NCBI GenBank assembly: GCA_018646825.1
Contig: JABGUA010000256.1
Location: forward strand, 1 to 18,520
Origin: Piscirickettsiaceae bacterium
GTDB lineage: Bacteria > Pseudomonadota > Gammaproteobacteria > Nitrosococcales > Methylophagaceae
Length of the DNA stretch: 18,520 nt
Reading direction: 5' to 3'
A model generated the notes under the pieces. That model was not told the DNA's origin. It searched no databases and saw only the letters and a program-made list of their open reading frames with translations. Positions 8,019 to 12,966 of the stretch are shown one piece after another. The translations under genes were made by a program, and so were the position numbers. Positions within the stretch are counted from its first letter, which is position 1. The number at the start of each line of letters is the position of its first letter.

Positions 8019-8690
8019 TCAGGCGACTGATCTAAGTTGTTTGTTTTTGACATCATCTAATGATGGTAAACCCGCGTAGCTACTACGCGCTTTTACTCTG
8101 TCAAACCAAGCACTGAGATTGCTGCGCGATGCGATCATGTCTTGCTCTCCTACGAGCGTTAGCATGTGTGCTACGGCTGTCCAATGAACATCTGCGAAAG
8201 AGTATTCTCCAACGATATATTCTTTGTTATCAATAAACCCGTTTAGTTCATCTAAGACGGTTGCAATTTGTGCTCTTGCCGCATCTAAGTCACCGCCTTC
8301 AATGCCATAAATGCTTGCTTTAACTAACGTCTCAACCGCTGGTTCGCATAGCTTCCTCGATACTTGGCCCCAGTAATTTTGCTGACCAAATAATTGTGCT
8401 TTTGGTGGGTTTAATAAACCACCTTGGCCACGTACATCAAGGAATGACAAAACGGCATTAACACTCGTTGTTGAGTAATCGCCTTCTTCCAAGTATGGGT
8501 ATTTGCCAAACGGTGATATCGCTCGATAAGCTTCTTGATCGCAAGCACCACCTATAACATCGAGTACTTCCACATCAAGCTTTACTTTCTTCTCTGCTGC
8601 CATCAGCAAGCATTTGCACGTGTTAGCATCCCCTGGAAACCCTCTCATCGTCATGCGTAGTTCTTTCTTTTTCTTTCTAAAAAATGGCAT
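8019..8690 (-). CDS. GST-fold protein, short type with lysine-rich N-terminus
   Basis: A 223-residue GST-fold protein that begins MPFFRKKKKELRM, then GFPGDANTCKC in the thioredoxin-like domain, cis-Pro in SPFGKYPYLEEGD, and the helical domain N-cap VGEYSFADVHWTAVAHML. It ends PSLDDVKNKQLRSVA. The Glu-Ser pair typical of the glutathione site reads Ser-Val (TSVNAVLSFLD). It is the first gene after the regulatory module at 8886-9082, with a leader near 190 bases, and is followed 24 bases later by the long GST. CGAGG lies just upstream of the ATG. It shares layout and sequence with the pair at 6799-5324, so the two operons look like a duplication. Co-regulation with the monooxygenase is suggested by the shared upstream module; the reaction is unknown. 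Confidence 0.85.
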   Translation of the reverse strand: MPFFRKKKKELRMTMRGFPGDANTCKCLLMAAEKKVKLDVEVLDVIGGACDQEAYRAISPFGKYPYLEEGDYSTTSVNAVLSFLDVRGQGGLLNPPKAQLFGQQNYWGQVSRKLCEPAVETLVKASIYGIEGGDLDAARAQIATVLDELNGFIDNKEYIVGEYSFADVHWTAVAHMLTLVGEQDMIASRSNLSAWFDRVKARSSYAGLPSLDDVKNKQLRSVA

Positions 8691-8915
8691 ATTTAACCTC
8701 GTTTTTATATTTAGTTATGTTATTAAAACCATCAAACTGAAGTACATTCCTCCACTCGCACTTCAATCAAACCTTGTCTCGATTTGGCTTAACAAGCCGA
8801 TATTTCTTTGAGGCTTGAGCGTTCTCGATAATCTGTTGTTCTCTTCAGATGGGCACACGTTAGCGTTCGAGGTTCAAAACGGCCTATACGTATAAACACT
8901 ACAATTTTGAGGTGT

Positions 8916-8973
8916 TTTTAACCTTTCAATTTGTAATGTCTTTTAACCCTTTGAATAAAAAGTGATTTTAACC
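8916..8973 (-). promoter_or_regulatory. Three TTTTAACC sites with 25-bp period (copy B)
   Basis: TTTTAACC occurs exactly at 8916-8923, 8941-8948 and 8966-8973, a constant 25-bp step, with flanks resembling GTGN before and CT or TT after. The complement, GGTTAAAA, reads in the direction of the downstream GST operon. The site nearest the gene lies 30 bp from the ATACGTAT core and would cover a -35 region. They are probably binding sites for a multimeric regulator. Confidence 0.65.
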
Positions 8974-9044
8974 CTAGTATTTTTGTGGGTTATTACCCGA
9001 AAATAACTGTTTTTTTTTGAAATAAAAGAATATTCTGTGTAAAT

Positions 9045-9071
9045 ATTCTCGACTGTTCCGCTTGGTTATTA
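9045..9071 (-). repeat. 27-bp exact direct repeat, copy B
   Basis: The stretch running from ATTCTCGACTG through TTCCGCTTGG to TTATTA is identical to 10937-10963. A shared TAATAAA follows at the same distance (9076-9082 and 10968-10974). It lies 355 bp upstream of the short GST and 79 bp beyond the third TTTTAACC site. It has no strong dyad symmetry. It looks like an upstream activator site. Confidence 0.85.
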
Positions 9072-9150
9072 TCTTTAATAAACAATAATCTAGGTCAGTT
9101 TTGTTATTTCTATTGGATTGACTTATGGATTAACCAACCGTGGTCAATTC

Positions 9151-9204
9151 TTTAAAATGTAATCTCAGATGCCCAAGGTGGACACCTGAGATCAACATTT
9201 TAAA
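9151..9204 (-). terminator. Long 3' hairpin after the monooxygenase operon
   Basis: An outer 10-bp perfect arm (TTTAAAATGT 9151-9160 with ACATTTTAAA 9195-9204) encloses a second stem (ATCTCAGATG 9162-9171 with CACCTGAGAT 9183-9192, one G-U pair). It begins 7 bases past the stop of the 67-residue gene. It probably ends or stabilises that transcript; there is no long T-run beyond it, so the mechanism is uncertain. Confidence 0.6.
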
Positions 9205-9210
9205 TGGTAG

Positions 9211-9414
9211 CTAGTTTTCCCACTTAAATGGGTCGTCTTGTGCTACACTAAAAAATAAGGCGACAGCAGTCGTGATCCAAATTAAAAAAGCAATGGCTGT
9301 GCCTAATGCCCATAATGGATCGCTATGATGTGAACCTATGTTTAGCTCGATAGCGCCAAAGGCAACAATCGCTGTCCAAATTACGATGGCTAAAAAGCCT
9401 TTAAATGAACTCAT
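9211..9414 (-). CDS. Small two-helix membrane protein downstream of the monooxygenase
   Basis: A 67-residue protein that I do not recognise. It has two predicted membrane helices (about 5-24 and 33-57) joined by a short polar loop with a His pair (NIGSHHSDPL), and ends in an acidic/aromatic tail (DDPFKWEN). It contains no cysteine, so it is not a rubredoxin or ferredoxin. AGGAG lies about 9 bases before the ATG. It follows the AlkB-like gene by 88 bases, with a hairpin in the gap, and is followed by the 3' hairpin at 9151-9204, so it is probably co-transcribed with the monooxygenase. It may be a small subunit or assembly factor of that enzyme, by analogy with small partners of other membrane oxidases; this is inference. 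Confidence 0.75.
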   Translation of the reverse strand: MSSFKGFLAIVIWTAIVAFGAIELNIGSHHSDPLWALGTAIAFLIWITTAVALFFSVAQDDPFKWEN

Positions 9415-9443
9415 TTTTCTCTCCTCTTTTCAGCTTAGTGACC

Positions 9444-9481
9444 AGAGCTATAAACGCCTTTAACTGAGGTTTTATAGCCCT
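9444..9481 (-). other. Intercistronic hairpin between monooxygenase and small membrane protein
   Basis: In the minus-strand transcript AGGGCUAUAAA can pair with UUUAUAGCUCU (complements of 9471-9481 and 9444-9454), 11 bp with one G-U pair around a 16-base loop that can add a CCU/AGG pairing. No T-run follows, so it is more likely a processing or stability element setting the ratio of the two products than a full terminator. Confidence 0.5.
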
Positions 9482-9502
9482 GATCATGCTCTCAGATTGC
9501 TG

Positions 9503-10678
9503 TTATTGTGTTAATAAAGGCATGTTTTTCCAACCTGCCCGCTTATTCATACGTTCAGCGATAGCACGCTCACCCTCTGAGGCCATTTCTTCATCCCATT
9601 TTGCTAAATGAGGTTTAATGAAAGCCTCCCACACAGGTGGAACCAATAGCATTGAGAACATCGCATAATAGCCAATACCGGTATCAGGTGAGCCCACTTC
9701 TTCTAATTCCCAGAAATGTGTTTCACCACGGTCATGGTGATCGCCTTGACGACCAATCTCAATGAAACCGATTTGTGTAAATGGTGACTCACCCACATCC
9801 CATGAATGGCGGTATTCGATAGGTTGGCCTTTTTCACGGATCAAACCGTAATGCTCTAAGAAGTTTAATACTTCTAATTCAAAAGCAGAGATTGTCCATG
9901 CGATACCCATAATGCCTAGACCTGTCCAGCCGCCAACGAACCAAAATAAAAATACGGTTGGTAAGCTCATTGCGTAACCACGTAACCAACGGTTCTGGAA
10001 TGAAATGAAAGGCACATTTAATCGTGCTAAACGTGCTTGTTCCATTTTGTACAAGAAACGTGATTGGCCAAAATGTGATAGCAAGAAATGCTTGTAAACA
10101 TTACGTCCACGTGGGCATGTTGCCGGATCATCTTCATGTGCTAATTCAAGGTGATGATTGTATACATGGGCATAACAGAAATGTGCGATACCACTTAAGC
10201 CCATCATCCAGCGTGATAGAACAAAGGTAACGCCTTTAGTATGAGATAACTCATGACCAAACATGATGCCTAAGCCCATGAACATACCATTTGAAATCGC
10301 GGCACCAATCAAGTTCACACCTGAAATGCCCGTATTAATAGTGATTCCCATCACTTCCATTGTGCCAAACGGTACCCCAGCAGCGTATTCAGATACGCGC
10401 CAGATCAATGATAATTGTAATAAAACAAATACTGGTAACTGCAAGTACATCATTGTATTCAACAATAACGGCATGCCGTTCAGCTCGCCATTCTCATCCA
10501 CACCTGCTGGATCCAACTTCATTGGCAATAGACTTGTCATCCAGTCTAATACGACCGCTAGACCGAACATGGCTACCCCTAACCATGCGTAGATCCCGCC
10601 GTATACAATTCCTAACATCGCTACGACGATTAACGCCGGCGTCAAAAAATATCTTAGATTAATGATTAGTTTACTCAT
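9503..10678 (-). CDS. AlkB/XylM-type membrane di-iron monooxygenase, substrate unknown
   Basis: An integral-membrane fatty-acid-desaturase-superfamily hydroxylase of 391 residues, several helices in the N-terminal half. Histidine boxes: HELSHTK (His142, His146), HVYNHH (His171, His175, His176), NFLEHYGL (His276) and RQGDHH (His314, His315). The AlkB counterpart of the last box is RHSDHH, so the first His is Gln311 (codon CAA) here; in the second box Ala170 replaces the usual Glu. DDPAT after box 2 and LEHYGL support the alkane/xylene hydroxylase branch. The chosen ATG at 10678 has GGAGGGAG 6 bases upstream; a frame extension to a GTG at 10693 would run through that ribosome site. No rubredoxin or flavin reductase gene is nearby, so the electron donor must be elsewhere. 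The small membrane protein downstream and GST operons with a matching promoter suggest one system. Confidence 0.88.
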   Translation of the reverse strand: MSKLIINLRYFLTPALIVVAMLGIVYGGIYAWLGVAMFGLAVVLDWMTSLLPMKLDPAGVDENGELNGMPLLLNTMMYLQLPVFVLLQLSLIWRVSEYAAGVPFGTMEVMGITINTGISGVNLIGAAISNGMFMGLGIMFGHELSHTKGVTFVLSRWMMGLSGIAHFCYAHVYNHHLELAHEDDPATCPRGRNVYKHFLLSHFGQSRFLYKMEQARLARLNVPFISFQNRWLRGYAMSLPTVFLFWFVGGWTGLGIMGIAWTISAFELEVLNFLEHYGLIREKGQPIEYRHSWDVGESPFTQIGFIEIGRQGDHHDRGETHFWELEEVGSPDTGIGYYAMFSMLLVPPVWEAFIKPHLAKWDEEMASEGERAIAERMNKRAGWKNMPLLTQ

Positions 10679-10792
10679 TAATTCTCCCTCCACAAATTAA
10701 GTAAAAAATGTCTACCGCGATCTCGATGTACCGTCGTAGCCGGAGACAAACTTACATTTATAGATTTCTTTGCAACCATACGTATTAACACC

Positions 10793-10826
10793 ACTTTTTG
10801 TAAGTGCTTTTAACCTTACAAAAAGT
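10793..10826. promoter_or_regulatory. 12-bp perfect inverted repeat at the monooxygenase promoter
   Basis: ACTTTTTGTAAG (10793-10804) and CTTACAAAAAGT (10815-10826) are exact reverse complements around TGCTTTTAAC, which holds most of the proximal TTTTAACC site. It lies directly upstream of the ATACGTAT core. It could be an operator for a dimeric regulator competing at the -35 region. The GST module lacks this dyad. Confidence 0.55.
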
Positions 10827-10865
10827 AAATGTATTTAAGTCTTTGAAAACAGCCAACTTTAAACC
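10808..10865 (-). promoter_or_regulatory. TTTTAACC-type sites with 25-bp period (copy A)
   Basis: TTTTAACC at 10808-10815, a degenerate ATTTAAGT at 10833-10840 and TTTAAACC at 10858-10865 (7 of 8) keep the same 25-bp steps as the exact set at 8916-8973. The proximal block GTG-C/T-TTTTAACCTT matches in 13 of 14 positions between copies, and CTTTGAA follows the middle site in both. Confidence 0.6.
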
Positions 10866-10936
10866 TTGTCCTTTGTGCGTGTTTTACTGTTTATTCTGAC
10901 ATTATTTAAACAATAAAAATGATCTTAAGCGCGATA

Positions 10937-10963
10937 ATTCTCGACTGTTCCGCTTGGTTATTA
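10937..10963 (-). repeat. 27-bp exact direct repeat, copy A
   Basis: Identical over 27 bases to 9045-9071 and in the same orientation, 79 bp beyond the third TTTTAACC-type site, as in the other copy. It starts about 259 bp upstream of the monooxygenase ATG. Conserved TAATAAA at 10968-10974 extends the similarity. Confidence 0.85.
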
Positions 10964-11067
10964 ACCATAATAAAAGTATGGGAACCTGTCGTAATCAAAT
11001 ACACAAAACCTGTGCTTGCCTTGCCTTTTAACATAGGTCGTAAACGGTATATTTATCAATAGAGCAG

Positions 11068-11709
11068 ATGCTAAACTGGGACATGCTTAGCTTCGATACA
11101 CTTCTTCTGTTTTTAACTACTTCTTTATTTTTGGCCATCACGCCAGGGCCGGATAACCTTTATGTGCTAACACAATCGGCAATACATAACCGCCGTGTCG
11201 GTTTGTCGATTACCCTGGGGCTTTGCACAGGTTTAGTCCTGCATTCGCTTGCGGTTGCCTTCGGACTCTCGGCACTTATCATTGCTTCTCCGCTGGCATT
11301 TTCAGCAGTAAAATTTGCGGGGGCGGCCTATCTCGCTTACATAGGATGGTGTACTTTTCAGGCAGATAAATTGCCATCACAAAGCCTGTCACAACCACAA
11401 TTAAGCTATGGACAGTTTTACTGGCGGGGTGTAATCATGAATATTACTAACCCTAAAATCGGCCTATTCTTCTTGTCATTTCTGCCACAATTTATAGATA
11501 TTACACAAAGTCATATTGCACTTCAGGTGATGCAAATCGGGGGGCTTTTTATCATCGTTACGCTGGTCGTGTTTTCAGTCGTGATAGTACTATCCGGTAC
11601 TATCCGCCGATGGGTAAAGCAACATCCTGAACAGCAAATTTTGATAAACAGGCTCACCGGCGTGTTGCTAGTTATACTGGCTATTCACATTGCTTTTTTT
11701 AGTGGTTGA
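11068..11709 (+). CDS. RhtB/LysE-family amino acid exporter
   Basis: An inner-membrane exporter of 213 residues with about six membrane helices. The family signature TPGPDN lies near the end of the first helix and the NPK motif (MNITNPKIGLFFLSFLPQF) in the middle, as in RhtB/LysE proteins that export amino acids such as homoserine, threonine or lysine. The substrate cannot be read from the sequence. The start is uncertain: the first ATG has a weak AGAGCAG ribosome site, and an ATG five codons later (11083, giving MLSFDTLLLFL) fits family N-termini better. Its 3' end overlaps the converging mfnB by 25 bp. It is divergent from the monooxygenase but has no visible share in its promoter module. 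Confidence 0.9.
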   Translation: MLNWDMLSFDTLLLFLTTSLFLAITPGPDNLYVLTQSAIHNRRVGLSITLGLCTGLVLHSLAVAFGLSALIIASPLAFSAVKFAGAAYLAYIGWCTFQADKLPSQSLSQPQLSYGQFYWRGVIMNITNPKIGLFFLSFLPQFIDITQSHIALQVMQIGGLFIIVTLVVFSVVIVLSGTIRRWVKQHPEQQILINRLTGVLLVILAIHIAFFSG

Positions 11710-12389
11710 CCATGCTGAATCGCCTGTTGCACTTTAATTGCCAGATCCACCTTTAAAGTTGTCGTCCTCTGTTGCGCCTCACACAGTGCACTACGAAACC
11801 CCAAATAGTCGGCACCAAACTGTTGTAATGTGAAAATATCCTGCAACCGTAGTGCGCCTGCCAAACCGCAAATTAAACCTTGCTGTTGAACAAATTCCAC
11901 GAAGGCAACCAATTTCTGATCTTGCCAATGATTTAATAAATGCTGCCCATCTTTCACCGCTGTATCGACCATAACACCGTGAAAACCCACAGCCTTCAGT
12001 AACGGCATCACAGGCTGTTCAGGCCAATTGTCAGCAAATAAGACGGCGATAACCGGCACATTCAATGTCTCTATTGTCATCTTCATTGCATTAAGGCAAT
12101 TGATTAAGTTTTGATCTGGAAACAGACCTACCTTGACGTAATCAACACCTGACACTGCCATGGCTGCCATGGCCTCATTGATTCGGTTCGCTTGCATCGG
12201 TAAATCACCCACTGTTGCACTGGTTTGGCAGCGACTGCTAATAAAAGAAACAATTTCCGTTACTTCTGCGATAGATAAGGCACCTAGCGCGCCTTGTGAC
12301 GGTTTTTTGATGTCTAAGATATCAGGTAGTGAACCGGATAGTTTCTGTGCTTCCTCAAGCGACTGTACGCTGGCTAACCATTTAGACAT
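11685..12389 (-). CDS. mfnB: (5-formylfuran-3-yl)methyl phosphate synthase (methanofuran biosynthesis)
   Basis: Makes the furan ring precursor of methanofuran, the formyl carrier that works with tetrahydromethanopterin in formaldehyde oxidation, by condensing two molecules of glyceraldehyde 3-phosphate. The 234-residue TIM-barrel protein (DUF556) keeps the family's key residues: Asp26 and Lys28 in DILDIKKP with the following QGALGA, Lys86 in DYVKVGL, Asp142 and Lys146 in MVDTAVKDG. It is the last gene of a four-gene minus-strand operon, overlapping the DUF447 gene by 8 bp, which suggests translational coupling. Its 3' end overlaps the converging exporter by 25 bp and no separate terminator is visible. 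Confidence 0.92.
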   Translation of the reverse strand: MSKWLASVQSLEEAQKLSGSLPDILDIKKPSQGALGALSIAEVTEIVSFISSRCQTSATVGDLPMQANRINEAMAAMAVSGVDYVKVGLFPDQNLINCLNAMKMTIETLNVPVIAVLFADNWPEQPVMPLLKAVGFHGVMVDTAVKDGQHLLNHWQDQKLVAFVEFVQQQGLICGLAGALRLQDIFTLQQFGADYLGFRSALCEAQQRTTTLKVDLAIKVQQAIQHGQPLKKAM

Positions 12390-12966
12390 CGGTGAGAACT
12401 ACCCCAGCGTCTTTTATTTTTGCCATTAGCCAATGCCATGCTTCAAGCTCACGATCACCTGCCGTTTTGTCGATGGCAATCTTAAGATAGCTAATTTCTT
12501 GCTGTATTTTTTCAAGCGGCAGCATATTCAAGCGGCTCGTTAAGACAGCGGCTTCAATGACGGCATTTTGAGCGCGATTAAATCCTCGGAAGGGCGCATG
12601 CATCACTTCCTTTACAATATTGCCTGTAAAACAGGCGCGCGGATCATTGTCTTCGAAACCGACTAGTTCAAGCTCAATATGCGCTAATGCTTGTTCAAGA
12701 TATTGGCCATCAATTTGTTCACAGAGCAGGGTAGGCCAGTTTCTCCGGCCCGTTAATGCGCCAGCGAAGACGCGCACGTCATCGGTAAAATTAATCGTAC
12801 ACTGGCGATGACGCTTCAAATTGTTATAGGTTGTCGACGGTTTGAAAGGCTGAATGATGATTTGACCTTCACTTTCCGTGATCCCCATTGGCGCTGAATG
12901 CGCCATGCCATCTTCCGCCATTGAGGTAACGATAACTTCCTGAATTCTTTTATTCTGCGGTGCCAC
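12382..12966 (-). CDS. DUF447 family protein of the tetrahydromethanopterin gene cluster
   Basis: A 194-residue protein with the look of the DUF447 family, which has an FMN-binding split-barrel-like fold: the N-terminal IQEVIVTSMAEDGMAHSAPMG, CTINFTDDVRVFAGAL in the middle, and a helical C-terminal part. Members are found in methanogens and in bacteria that use tetrahydromethanopterin, next to cofactor genes, but I know of no firmly assigned reaction. It overlaps the DHPS-like gene upstream by 17 bp and mfnB downstream by 8 bp, so the products are probably made together. A frame also open at 12816-13049 is a shadow in this overlap. The family call is from sequence memory, not a search. Confidence 0.82.
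   Translation of the reverse strand: MAPQNKRIQEVIVTSMAEDGMAHSAPMGITESEGQIIIQPFKPSTTYNNLKRHRQCTINFTDDVRVFAGALTGRRNWPTLLCEQIDGQYLEQALAHIELELVGFEDNDPRACFTGNIVKEVMHAPFRGFNRAQNAVIEAAVLTSRLNMLPLEKIQQEISYLKIAIDKTAGDRELEAWHWLMAKIKDAGVVLTDV

Larger units (their letters stand above)
8691..9150 (-). promoter_or_regulatory. Promoter region of the first GST operon (module copy B)
   Basis: A 460-base non-coding stretch on the 5' side of the short GST. Reading toward the gene it holds an exact 27-bp repeat (9071-9045, preceded by TAATAAA at 9076-9082), three GGTTAAAA-type sites 25 bp apart (plus-strand starts 8966, 8941, 8916), and the core GTGTTTATACGTAT (complement of 8886-8899), which holds a -10-like TATACG. 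A leader of about 190 bases follows, containing small hairpins (GGCTT/AAGCC near 8788-8800; TGAAGT/ACTTCA near 8738-8765). Every element has its counterpart 1892 bp away in front of the monooxygenase gene. No convincing -35 is seen, which fits activator dependence (inference). Confidence 0.7.
10679..11067 (-). promoter_or_regulatory. Promoter region of the monooxygenase operon (module copy A)
   Basis: This 389-base gap to the divergent exporter gene holds, reading toward the monooxygenase, the 27-bp repeat (10963-10937), TTTAAACC at 10858, a weak ATTTAAGT at 10833 and TTTTAACC at 10808 (25-bp steps), and the core GTGTTAATACGTAT (complement of 10778-10791), with a -10-like TAATAC. A leader of about 95 bases follows. 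A 12-bp perfect inverted repeat (10793-10826) surrounds the proximal site. From 10975 to 11067 no clear promoter for the exporter was found by eye. Confidence 0.7.

Noticed and set aside
5324..8690. GST genes as dichloromethane dehalogenase (dcmA)
   Set aside because: A plausible idea in a methylotroph, but the proteins are shorter, lack recognisable DcmA signatures and have a degenerate glutathione site.
8614..8811. 65-residue plus-strand frame overlapping the short GST start
   Set aside because: It is mostly antisense to the GST 5' end and leader, with no family resemblance and no good ribosome site.
8740..8900. Sigma-54 promoter ahead of the GST or monooxygenase operons
   Set aside because: No TGGC-N-TTGC pattern with the needed GG/GC spacing was found in both copies, though an upstream activator-like site is present.
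9211..9414. 67-residue protein as a rubredoxin for the AlkB-like enzyme
   Set aside because: It has no cysteines and is mostly two membrane helices.
10679..10693. Extended start (GTG at 10693) for the monooxygenase
   Set aside because: The added codons consist of the ribosome-binding sequence GGAGGGAG itself; the ATG at 10678 is correctly spaced from it.
9045..10963. 27-bp repeats as ends of a mobile element around the monooxygenase operon
   Set aside because: They are direct repeats 1.9 kb apart, but no transposase or integrase lies between them and further promoter elements keep the same spacing to both, so a shared promoter explains them better.
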